Under the pieces are notes generated by a model, which saw only the letters and a list, made by a program, of their open reading frames with translations, did not search any database and was not told the origin of the DNA. 40,979 nt of DNA from Pseudomonadales bacterium (GTDB taxonomy: Bacteria; Pseudomonadota; Gammaproteobacteria; Pseudomonadales; Pseudohongiellaceae), in the NCBI GenBank assembly GCA_022827425.1, contig JAJDSZ010000105.1, forward strand, positions 1 through 40,979. Direction: 5' to 3'. This document shows, piece by piece, positions 15,923 to 22,510 of the stretch; position 1 is the first letter of the stretch; the number at the start of each line of letters is the position of its first letter. Position numbers and translations under genes: made by a program.

Positions 15923-16192
15923 TCAAGAACGTCTCACAAGCTTGTCGTACTCATGGTGCGGACCGATCCAGAACCAGACGATTTGGTCCTGTTCGAGAAC
16001 GCCAAGCGCTCGGCAGTCGATGCTTACCCTGACCGAGTAAACGGGGCGTCTTCGGCTTACTCGCTTGAATTCCAGACCCGGGTGGCGGGGATTCGAGACA
16101 AAGAAGCGATAGGAATCCCGGGCCTGCTTGCGGACATGAGAAGGAAGGCGCCGGTAAGCGTCCCAAAAGCTCCGGCTGGCATAGGATCGCAC
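15923..16192 (-). CDS. RelE/HigB-like toxin
   Basis: 89 residues: F-W-D-A-Y-R-R-L-P-S-H-V-R-K-Q-A-R-D-S-Y-R near the start, N-P-R-H-P-G-L-E-F-K-R-V, then Y-S-V-R-V-S-I-D-C-R-A-L-G and W-F-W-I-G-P-H-H-E-Y-D-K-L at the end. This is the compact RelE-fold pattern (basic helix, PGLxFK, YSVRV strand, final H-x-x-Y-D) of ribosome-dependent mRNA interferases. It starts at a GTG (16192) three bases after the antitoxin stop, so it is cotranscribed and probably coupled. The residues look intact. The exact subfamily is uncertain. Confidence 0.8.
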   Translation of the reverse strand: MRSYASRSFWDAYRRLPSHVRKQARDSYRFFVSNPRHPGLEFKRVSRRRPVYSVRVSIDCRALGVLEQDQIVWFWIGPHHEYDKLVRRS

Positions 16193-16194
16193 GC

Positions 16195-16419
16195 CTACAG
16201 GTCGTCCGGATCCAGGGGCCGGGTTCGTCCCGCGCGGTGGTCGGACAGGGCCTCGTCCGCCAGCCGGTCCAGAAGGTTCCCGGATTCCGGGCGGGAGAAA
16301 AGGTCCGCCCATTTTTGTTCGGATTCCAGCTCGGCCAGCAGAAAGCGCGCGAATCTCTCCTGTTCGTCCGTGGGAAGCGTGGACGCTCTTTCGAAAGCTT
16401 TTTGCAGCAGATCGTTCAT
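16195..16419 (-). CDS. Antitoxin of the RelE-like pair
   Basis: 74 residues: KAFERASTLPTDEQERFARF, L-L-A-E-L-E-S-E-Q-K-W-A-D-L-F, then L-A-D-E-A-L-S-D-H-R-A-G-R-T-R-P-L-D-P-D-D-L. This pattern (LP.EEQ..FA..LL.EL..E..W..LF, ending HRAGRT.PLDPD.L) is a common antitoxin family placed before RelE-like toxins. The acidic C-terminal tail would occupy the toxin's active site. The ATG at 16419 has AAGGAG seven bases upstream, so this gene sets expression of the pair. Confidence 0.82.
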   Translation of the reverse strand: MNDLLQKAFERASTLPTDEQERFARFLLAELESEQKWADLFSRPESGNLLDRLADEALSDHRAGRTRPLDPDDL

Positions 16420-16504
16420 TCGCTCGCTCCTTGAATGGAAGGATACACCAGCAACGGCCAGGGGTCATGCCGGAAATTTCGAGTTTTTCCTCCCGCGGGC
16501 GAAT

Positions 16505-17863
16505 TCACCCCTGAGCGTTTCCGATATCGATCCGTTCTCCCCAAGGCTCGCGCGCACGTTCCGGGGGCGGATCGGACCAGTTTATCCACAGAATCGGAAA
16601 AGGCGGTTCGCTTTCCGGATAGCGCGAACATTCCATGTCCGTGAAATACACGCAGGCCGCGGGCTGCACACCCTGTTCCTCGAGCCATGCGAATCCCGGC
16701 CGGAAATCGGTGCCGCCGCGACCGCGCACGTCGACCTCGTCGGGCAGGTCGAAGGCCGAGTACTCGGCGGCGTCCCGCACGGCGGTATCGACCTGCAGCA
16801 CGACCACGCGCTGCGGCTCGATTTCCGTCGCGATCTCGCGCAACTCGCTCCAGAACGCCGCCAGGGTGTCAGAAGGCAGCGAGCCCGAGGTATCGACGAT
16901 TACGGCAAGGGTTTCCATGCCCTCGGAGCGGATCGCGGGCAGGTACAGGCCGCTGTCGATAAAGCGCCGGTTGGGCGCGCTCCAGGAGTAGTCGCTTTTG
17001 GCGGCTTCCGTCAGATGGCGGCGCAGCAGCGCGCGCCAGTCGAGCCGGGAGACATGGGCGCCGTGCACGGCCTCGCGGATGGCGCCGGGTAGCTTGCCCT
17101 CGGCCTTGGCCAGGCTCGCCGCCTGGTGCATGGCCTCGTCCCAGGCCTGCTCCTCGGCGGTATGGTCGGGCGGGGGAGAACCGTCGCCAGTCTCGCCGAC
17201 GGGGGCGTCCATGACCTCGCCGGTGCCCGCCGGATCGTGGCTGGGCGGTTCGCCGGATCCGCTGGAATCGCTTTCCGGGGCGCCGCTGGATTCGGGCTCG
17301 GGTCCGTCGCCGGCGTCCGGGTCTTCTCCGCCATCGGAATCGCCCGGATCGTCATGCGGATCGTTTCCGTCTCCGGCGCGTCCGGAAGACTGCCCGTCCG
17401 GGGTGGACGCGCCGCCGCCTTGCGGGGGCGGCGGACTGTCGCCGGGGCCGTCCTCTTCCGGCGGCGGCAGGCGCTCGTAGGCCTCTTCCACGCTGACGCC
17501 TTGCAGAGACTCGGCGCCGGGCGGCAGCACGAAACCCGCCTCTTCCAGCAGGGCGTGGGTAACGAGTTGGGAGGCGTGCTGCCAGCGCCGCGAATCCCGG
17601 CCGCCACGCCGCGTGTGATGTTTTAGCGCGCAGGCGAGCACGACGCGCGCGATCGCGGCTTCGATCAGGTGCGCGCCGGTTTCGGCCACCCAGCCGGGGT
17701 CGTAACGGATCTCGCCGCCGTCGCTCGCCAGCGTCTTGCGCGAGGGATCGGCCCGCAAGGGCAGGCGCAGGGCCAGGCTGCCGAAGAAGGGCTGCTTGCG
17801 CAGCAGTTCGGTCACGCAGGCGCTGACGCGGGCGGCGGACTCGGCCGCGGCGGGCGCGCCCAT
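16505..17863 (-). CDS. VWA domain protein with DUF2201-like N-terminus
   Basis: 452 residues in three parts. The N-terminal part (about 1-125) resembles the metallopeptidase-like region of DUF2201/VWA-like proteins, but the expected H-E-x-x-H is A-R-V-V-L-A-C-A-L-K-H-H here, so catalytic residues look lost. A low-complexity linker (about 130-235) is rich in Gly, Ser, Pro, Asp and Glu. The C-terminal VWA domain has the MIDAS motif D-T-S-G-S (324-328) and G-G-T-D-F-R-P (about 383-389). The ATG shares one base with the stop of the DUF3150-like gene. MoxR ATPase plus VWA pairs remodel protein complexes or load metals. The target here is unknown. Confidence 0.8.
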   Translation of the reverse strand: MGAPAAAESAARVSACVTELLRKQPFFGSLALRLPLRADPSRKTLASDGGEIRYDPGWVAETGAHLIEAAIARVVLACALKHHTRRGGRDSRRWQHASQLVTHALLEEAGFVLPPGAESLQGVSVEEAYERLPPPEEDGPGDSPPPPQGGGASTPDGQSSGRAGDGNDPHDDPGDSDGGEDPDAGDGPEPESSGAPESDSSGSGEPPSHDPAGTGEVMDAPVGETGDGSPPPDHTAEEQAWDEAMHQAASLAKAEGKLPGAIREAVHGAHVSRLDWRALLRRHLTEAAKSDYSWSAPNRRFIDSGLYLPAIRSEGMETLAVIVDTSGSLPSDTLAAFWSELREIATEIEPQRVVVLQVDTAVRDAAEYSAFDLPDEVDVRGRGGTDFRPGFAWLEEQGVQPAACVYFTDMECSRYPESEPPFPILWINWSDPPPERAREPWGERIDIGNAQG

Positions 17864-18762
17864 CAGGCCGCCTCCGGCAGGTTCTCGGCCGGCGCGCCAA
17901 AATAGCCCGCGAATTGCTCGATGAGCGCATCGGCCTCGCGTTTTACGCGCACGCGGGTTTTGGGATCGAAACTGCGCGAGGGGCGCAGCGCGTCGGGCTC
18001 GACGCTGGCGATCCTCTCCTTCACCCGCTCGCACAGGCTCGCCAGGCGGTCGTCCCCGAACACGTTCAGGCGCGGCGCGATCTCGACCAGCTCGCGGATG
18101 TTCTCGATCATCGAGTTGCGGAACACCAGGGGCTTGCCTTCCTCGTCGTCGCGCAGCCGTTCGGAAACGCGCGAGATCGCCTCCCCGAGTCGGCGATAGA
18201 GGTCCGCTACGGCATCGTCCAGGCGTTCGCGCACGCGGCTTTCTATGTCGCGTTTCACCCGGTCGGTATCCTCGGCGGCGAGTTTGGCGATGAAGTGTTC
18301 GGCTTCCGGTACCGGGGTGATGCGGTAGCGGATGCCAAAACGGCCGCGCAGGGCCTCGTCCGTGGGATAGTCCTCTATGCGGAACAGCTTGCCGAGATCC
18401 ACCCGGGCCCGGGCGATGTTTTCCTGGTAGCGGTCGATGAAACGCGTGCGCTCGCGCACCATCTTCTCGCGCAGACCGTCCAGCAGCCGGGTGTAGTGGT
18501 CGTAGTTGGCGACGGTGAGCAGGCGGTTGCCCTGGTCGTCCCAGGGCAGGGTCTGCGCGAAATGCGTGCTCCTGGCCTGGCTGATCGTCGCGGTGAGTTC
18601 GGCGAAGGCGTCTTTTGGCAGCAGGCGCTTGTTATAACGGCCCGCGCCGGCGATGGCCTCGTGCTGGGCGGCGACCAGGTCGCTGGCCTTGCGGTCGTAC
18701 AGTCGGCCGGACCAGGCGTTGATGCGCAGGCTGACCAGCATGGCGTCGGAATTCAGGTTCAT
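17863..18762 (-). CDS. DUF3150-like protein of integrative elements
   Basis: 299 residues, soluble, mostly helical. It has INAWSGRLYDRKASDLVA near the start, then R-Y-N-K-R-L-L-P-K, LPWDDQGNRLLTVANYDHY, F-G-I-R-Y-R-I-T-P-V-P, and a charged helical C-terminus (RVRVKREADALIEQFAGYF). I recall this arrangement as DUF3150, a family found on integrative elements next to MoxR-type ATPases and VWA proteins, which is the context here. No enzymatic motif is seen. It probably bridges the ATPase and the VWA protein, by inference only. It overlaps the VWA gene by one base and follows the ATPase gene by 94 bases. Confidence 0.7.
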   Translation of the reverse strand: MNLNSDAMLVSLRINAWSGRLYDRKASDLVAAQHEAIAGAGRYNKRLLPKDAFAELTATISQARSTHFAQTLPWDDQGNRLLTVANYDHYTRLLDGLREKMVRERTRFIDRYQENIARARVDLGKLFRIEDYPTDEALRGRFGIRYRITPVPEAEHFIAKLAAEDTDRVKRDIESRVRERLDDAVADLYRRLGEAISRVSERLRDDEEGKPLVFRNSMIENIRELVEIAPRLNVFGDDRLASLCERVKERIASVEPDALRPSRSFDPKTRVRVKREADALIEQFAGYFGAPAENLPEAA

Positions 18763-18856
18763 GGGTAACTCCCGTCAAGTCGTCAAAAGGATGGATGCGA
18801 CAGGCCCCGGGCGCGACCCCGGCGTCGGGGCCGCCGGCCGCGGGGCAGGCGCGGTG
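18763..18856. other. Short GC-rich leader between MoxR and DUF3150-like genes
   Basis: Reads on the minus strand as a G/C-rich hairpin-prone stretch with CCCGGGGCC, then CAT and CTTTTG, before the DUF3150-like start. It is a looser version of the leaders in front of the ParB-like and MoxR genes. A second promoter or an intra-operon RNA structure is possible. Confidence 0.35.
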
Positions 18857-19885
18857 TCATTGCGTCTTCGCCGCGGCCCAGCGTATGTAGGCGGGCGTGT
18901 GTTGCAGGGCCTGATCGCGGCGCACGCAGGAGCCGACCAGGAACTCGCCGAGTTCCCGGCGCAGGCGGCCCGCGTAGGTCACGATCGCGTCGAGATTGAC
19001 ATCGTTCGCGAGCCGATAGAGCGATCCGCACAGGGCGATCAGGGCGCTGGAGTTTTCCGGCACAGGCGCGTTTTCGGGGTCGTCGAGCACCGTGCGCGGA
19101 TGCGGCAGTTCGCGCCAGACCCGCAGGAAGGCCGAAAACTGCACCGCGGCCGACTCGCCGACAGCGCCGCGCAGCAGGGCGCGCTCGACGGCCGGGTCCA
19201 GTCCCTGACGACGATTCACGATGCGGCTGGCGAACTCCCAGGTGCGCGGGCAGGCGAAGGCGCGCTCCTTCGATTGCGGATCGAAGTCGTGCAGGCGCTC
19301 CGGGCACAACTGGATGAAGAACAGCACCTCCGGGGCGATTCCGGCCGACGCGCCCCAGGCGCACCAGTCGGCGGCGTCGACCCGGATTTCCAGATGAACG
19401 AAGCGCGAGGCGAGCGGGGTCGGCATGCGGTGGACCACGCCGCGATCGCCCTCCCGGTTGCCGCAGGCGATGAGCGAGGCGCCCTCTGGCAACTCGTATT
19501 CACCGACCTTGCGATCCAGCACGAGTTGGTACAGCGCGGCCTGGACCATGGGCACGGCCGAAGGCAATTCTTCGAGGTTGATCAGCCACCGGCCGGTATC
19601 GTCGGAGGGCGGCAAAAAGGCCGGAGGCGCCCAGCGCGTTCGACCGTCGCCGTCGCGCCAGGGGATGCCGCGCAGGTCCACGGGATCGAGCAGCAGTGCG
19701 CGGACATCGGCGTATCGGCGGCTGGTGTTCGCGGCCACCTGTTGGGCGATCTGGGATTTTGCGGCGCCGGGCGGCCCCCAGACGATGCAGGGCTGGCGGG
19801 CCTCGACCAGCAGCGCCAGGGTCGCGGCGAGTTCGCTGGGGCGCAGGGTGTAGTCCGCCGAGGGGATTGTTGGGGAATCGGTCAT
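18857..19885 (-). CDS. MoxR-type AAA+ ATPase
   Basis: 342 residues. Walker A is G-P-P-G-A-A-K-S (37-44). The Walker B region is R-W-L-I-N-L-E-E-L-P-S-A with E105-E106, so the usual Asp-Glu is Glu-Glu. It continues with A-A-L-Y-Q-L-V-L-D-R-K-V-G-E-Y-E-L-P, sensor 1 A-C-G-N-R, and an arginine-finger region P-L-A-S-R-F-V-H-L. It would use ATP to remodel a target together with the DUF3150-like and VWA proteins encoded downstream. The start is the ATG giving MTDSPTIPSAD. The longer open frame upstream is the GC-rich leader. The Asp to Glu change may slow hydrolysis, or it may be normal for this subfamily. Confidence 0.85.
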   Translation of the reverse strand: MTDSPTIPSADYTLRPSELAATLALLVEARQPCIVWGPPGAAKSQIAQQVAANTSRRYADVRALLLDPVDLRGIPWRDGDGRTRWAPPAFLPPSDDTGRWLINLEELPSAVPMVQAALYQLVLDRKVGEYELPEGASLIACGNREGDRGVVHRMPTPLASRFVHLEIRVDAADWCAWGASAGIAPEVLFFIQLCPERLHDFDPQSKERAFACPRTWEFASRIVNRRQGLDPAVERALLRGAVGESAAVQFSAFLRVWRELPHPRTVLDDPENAPVPENSSALIALCGSLYRLANDVNLDAIVTYAGRLRRELGEFLVGSCVRRDQALQHTPAYIRWAAAKTQ

Positions 19886-20308
19886 GAGCGGGCTCCGGAA
19901 AACGAATGGGGAGCCCCGGCCCGCTCGGGAGCCGGGACTGCGCCCGCCCTGCTCGCTCCGCTCCGCCTCCAGGCGGCCTGTAGCGGGGAAATGGGCCTGG
20001 GCAGGCGGTTGGGGCAAAATTCGGACCGCGTCGGGGACCGCCGGGAAAACGGAACGGCGCACGGGTTCCGAACTGGCGCCGGAACGGTTCACGGCAATCC
20101 GCGCTCGATCAGGGAACCCGACGCATCCGGTCGGTCCTCTGTCTCTTCGTGCGGCGACGCCTGGGCGGTAGAATGCGGGTCGCGGCGTCGTTGAGACACG
20201 GTTCGGCGATACCCGTTGAACGCCAGCGCGAAAACCAGTGCCGGGGAGAGTGGAAACCGGTTTTCGCAAGAGGTGTACAAGGTGCAGTAAGACAAGGAGC
20301 TGTCGCAA
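19886..20308. other. GC-rich leader and divergent promoter region
   Basis: No gene. The left half, read toward the MoxR gene, carries GAGGCGG, GGGCGGGCGC, CCGGGGC and then CAT and TTTTCC, like the ParB leader. Inverted repeats CCCGGC/GCCGGG (about 19917-19940) and GGCTCC/GGAGCC support a folded RNA. The right half is divergent sequence in front of the HNH-like gene, whose Shine-Dalgarno AAGGAG is at 20294-20299. Confidence 0.45.
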
Positions 20309-21106
20309 ATGGGGAGAACCCGACAACCCGCGGCAAACTGGCCGCTATGGCCGATGCCAAGTGACAAGGACATGCTCAAGCTTGCCAGAGCGACGACACC
20401 GTATCTGCGGTTTCTCGATGCCGGCATCGTCCAGGCTGTTGCCGAGGACAATCGCCGCATCGGCGGCGACTGGTCCTCCCGGCTTGAGGCGCTTGGCATC
20501 AATGCCGCCATCTACCTCTGGGAAGGATCGCCGTGCGTTTTTCCGGGCATTCGGCGCCACGCCGGAAAGAAGGAAACCGCGATGTTCCGGCAAGAGGCCG
20601 CTTCGAATGAAGTTCCGCCACAATGCCTGGCGCTCGACCACAACGACTACCCAAAACAGTTGTGGGCGTTTGCCTTGACCGGCAAGCGGTTTCAAAAGCG
20701 CGGACCGGACGGATACCAGCTTGCGCACATTCTCGACCACAAGGAATACGGGAACCGCTGGCGCGAGGAGCTGGATATCCCTCCCGGTGCAATGGAGCCA
20801 AAACCGTACGGATTGTTCACGAGCGCGGCGAACCTGGCCTACGTGCCGGGTACCTTTCTGGGCCCCACGGATTTTTCTCCCAGGTTGCGAAGCCTGATCC
20901 AGAGGCGGGCGCAGCAACTCTACGGCAACGTATGCCAGATTGTGCCGCCGCCCCTGGCGATAAAGCCTTGCGAAGATCCGAATTGGGGTCTCGACAATTT
21001 CAAGTGGGACACACCCGTGGGGGACATGGTCAACGTTCCAGCCTTTCTGGAGTTCCGCCGCAAGCACATGGAGAAACTCTTCGACAAGCGGTCTGAGCGA
21101 AAATAG
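20309..21106 (+). CDS. Unrecognised protein, possibly HNH-like
   Basis: 265 residues, soluble. I do not recognise the family for certain. The central part, C-L-A-L-D-H-N-D-Y-P-K-Q, then G-Y-Q-L-A-H-I-L-D-H-K-E-Y-G-N-R-W and T-S-A-A-N-L-A-Y-V-P, resembles the L-A-H-I ... S-A-A-N pattern of some HNH nuclease-like proteins, with the A-H-I histidine as candidate metal ligand. A later C-Q-I-V-P-P-P and W-G-L-D-N-F-K-W-D-T follow. The ATG at 20309 is nine bases after AAGGAG. It is transcribed away from the MoxR module. A restriction or anti-phage nuclease role is possible, not shown. Confidence 0.6.
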   Translation: MGRTRQPAANWPLWPMPSDKDMLKLARATTPYLRFLDAGIVQAVAEDNRRIGGDWSSRLEALGINAAIYLWEGSPCVFPGIRRHAGKKETAMFRQEAASNEVPPQCLALDHNDYPKQLWAFALTGKRFQKRGPDGYQLAHILDHKEYGNRWREELDIPPGAMEPKPYGLFTSAANLAYVPGTFLGPTDFSPRLRSLIQRRAQQLYGNVCQIVPPPLAIKPCEDPNWGLDNFKWDTPVGDMVNVPAFLEFRRKHMEKLFDKRSERK

Positions 21107-21256
21107 CACAAGGGACGGGACTGCAATTGGAACGTGTGCCCGATCGATTGGCAGGGCATTTGGGGCGAGTTTCCAGTGAGGGTACTCCTTGGTGAATCAG
21201 ATGATCACGAATGGAAAAGGTTGCCAAGTAGAGCAATGCGGATCTCCCTGCCGATA

Positions 21257-21285
21257 TTGAGAAAAACCACCCGATAGCTTACAGT
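21257..21285 (+). promoter_or_regulatory. Predicted sigma70-type promoter of the lasso precursor
   Basis: TTGAGA (21257-21262) and TACAGT (21280-21285) are separated by 17 bases. They match the -35 consensus in five of six positions and the -10 in four of six. They lie 35 bases before the ATG at 21321, which has its own Shine-Dalgarno. The placement supports 21321 as the main translation start of the transcript that carries the lasso-like core. The rest of 21107-21256 holds nothing I can identify. Confidence 0.45.
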
Positions 21286-21307
21286 GAAACCTGCACAGTT
21301 CACTATT

Positions 21308-21313
21308 GAGGAG
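21308..21313 (+). promoter_or_regulatory. Ribosome binding site that points to the upstream start
   Basis: GAGGAG, seven bases before ATG 21321. This is the best ribosome site in the region. As sequenced (14 C) translation from it gives MISETRNDTDVPGTEPEVHV, then T, four Pro, MPLETLVAA and a stop at 21423-21425, missing the lasso core. With 13 C it would read into the core. Confidence 0.55.
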
Positions 21314-21375
21314 ACGAGCCATGATTAGCGAGACAAGGAACGACACTGACGTTCCGGGCACAGAGCCAGAGGTCC

Positions 21376-21513
21376 ATGTTACCCCCCCCCCCCCCATGCC
21401 GCTTGAAACCTTGGTTGCTGCCTAAAGTGCGCGCACTGGGCTTGGGGGACAGCACCAGCGGCGGTGATTACGTGACTGCGTTTGAAACTACTCACTACCG
21501 CCCTGACAGCTAG
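21376..21513 (+). CDS. Lasso-peptide precursor, leader interrupted by a poly-C tract
   Basis: 45 residues as read from the in-frame ATG at 21376. The leader has W-L-L-P-K-V-R-A-L-G, close to the lasso leader motif Y-x-x-P-x-L-x3-G, then LGDSTS, with Thr at position -2, the residue the cyclase and peptidase require. The core would be GGDYVTAFETTHYRPDS: Gly1, Glu9 for a nine-residue macrolactam ring, an eight-residue tail and a C-terminal Ser. Known C-terminally modified lasso peptides such as paeninodin also end in Ser. A B2-type peptidase and a nucleotidyltransferase follow. The ATG at 21376 has only a poor ribosome site; the better start at 21321 (promoter, GAGGAG) enters this frame only if the C run is 13 or 16 long. 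That would give a 63-residue precursor. No cyclase gene is in the window. Confidence 0.72.
   Translation: MLPPPPPCRLKPWLLPKVRALGLGDSTSGGDYVTAFETTHYRPDS
21382..21395 (+). repeat. Poly-C tract (14 C) in the lasso leader
   Basis: Fourteen consecutive C. A one-base loss joins the frame of ATG 21321 to the core frame, and other lengths break it. Long G/C homopolymers inside coding sequence are classic slippage sites for phase variation, but they are also common errors in draft assemblies. A second run of the same length lies at 28429-28442. Confidence 0.85.
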
Positions 21514-21919
21514 AGGGGCGGAGTGCGAGCGAATTGAAAGCAACGTCATCGAAGGCACATCTCCGTGATAATCCGTACTTCCCTGATATCCACCGCCTCG
21601 TGGGCACAGGCAGAGAACCAACCGAGGCGCAATTCAAGCGTGCGAGCGAGATCGGCCATGATAATCTGATAGCGACGTCAACGACGATCCCGATTGCACC
21701 GAACCACCGGAGCCATTCCTGTTTTGAGGCGTATCGGACTGAATCGACTTTCCGGTAATGGTACATTCAGATCATGGGGTGAAAGCTGGCGTTTCGCTGG
21801 ACAAGGATAAAATGACAGCCAACCGGCCGCGTCCAATGCGCCTCTGAATCCAGATCAGCGCCGCGGCGTTTCCACCAGGGAAATCCGCGGTGGAATTGGC
21901 GTCAGGGAGAATGATTGTT
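21514..21919 (+). other. Stretch between lasso precursor and B2 gene
   Basis: About 400 bases where other lasso clusters would have the cyclase and RRE genes. One frame stays open for 74 codons from a TTG at 21534 (containing DNPYFPDIHRLVGTGREP), but I see no PqqD-like RRE pattern and no ribosome site. Another short frame near 21754-21843 begins MVHSDHGVKAGVSLDKDKM and is also unrecognised. Either the genes were deleted or this is a natural spacer. Confidence 0.4.
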
Positions 21920-22510
21920 ATGGGAATTCGATCGCTTCCGAGAAGTCTTCACCGTTTCGTTCGCCTCCCGTTCGGCAGGCAGTTGTTCGCGTTGGAGGCG
22001 GCAATGGCTCTTGTTTTGGCCATTGTGCTGATTCGGCTCACCCCTGCCCGCTTTTGGCTGCGATTTTTGCAGACTTCGGCTGAATCGGGAGACGAGACGG
22101 AGATTTTCACCAATAGCGGCGGCGAACTTGTCACGGGCAGATCAGCTGCTGAACGGGAACATGACGTGGGAATGTCCGTCGTGGCGCCGCATGGTGAAAG
22201 CGGAGAGGCGGATAAAGGGTCTTCCAGTCCGAATACCACACGGAAAGTGGGCCACATCGTGGGAAAAGTGGCTCATCATCTACCCTTTCGCGTTCGCTGC
22301 CTGCCCCAGGCGATGGCGGGGCAATGGATATTGCGCCGCCGGGGAGTGCGAAGCACCCTGGTTTTCGGCGTGCGGCGCGGCGAGGCAAAGGATAACCATC
22401 TCGAATTCCACGCCTGGCTGATTGCCGGGGGGGAATGCGTTCTTGGCGGAGCGGAAGTTGGCTCCTACACGGCGTTTCCACCATTCGCCGCCGCGGGTTT
22501 CGACCGTTGA
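21920..22510 (+). CDS. Lasso peptide B2-type leader peptidase (transglutaminase-like)
   Basis: 196 residues. The N-terminus has a hydrophobic helix (LFALEAAMALVLAIVLIRL), as in stand-alone B2 proteins. The C-terminal half has the transglutaminase-like core: R-C-L-P-Q-A-M-A-G-Q-W-I-L-R-R-R-G-V with the catalytic Cys (C127) and F-H-A-W-L with the His (H164). The third member of the triad, Asp twelve residues after His in McjB, is Gly here (H-A-W-L-I-A-G-G-E-C-V-L-G), so activity is open to doubt. It would cut the leader from the precursor. The ATG at 21920 is chosen because AGGGAG lies ten bases before it. TTGA overlap couples it to the next gene. The region between the helix and the Cys (about 50-125) is unusual in length and composition. 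Confidence 0.8.
   Translation: MGIRSLPRSLHRFVRLPFGRQLFALEAAMALVLAIVLIRLTPARFWLRFLQTSAESGDETEIFTNSGGELVTGRSAAEREHDVGMSVVAPHGESGEADKGSSSPNTTRKVGHIVGKVAHHLPFRVRCLPQAMAGQWILRRRGVRSTLVFGVRRGEAKDNHLEFHAWLIAGGECVLGGAEVGSYTAFPPFAAAGFDR

Noticed and set aside
18653..20194. Plus-strand open frame of 513 codons
   Set aside because: Shadow opposite the DUF3150-like and MoxR genes, which have clear family motifs.
21534..21758. Possible RRE (B1) gene between lasso precursor and B2
   Set aside because: No PqqD-like strand/helix pattern, TTG start, no ribosome site.
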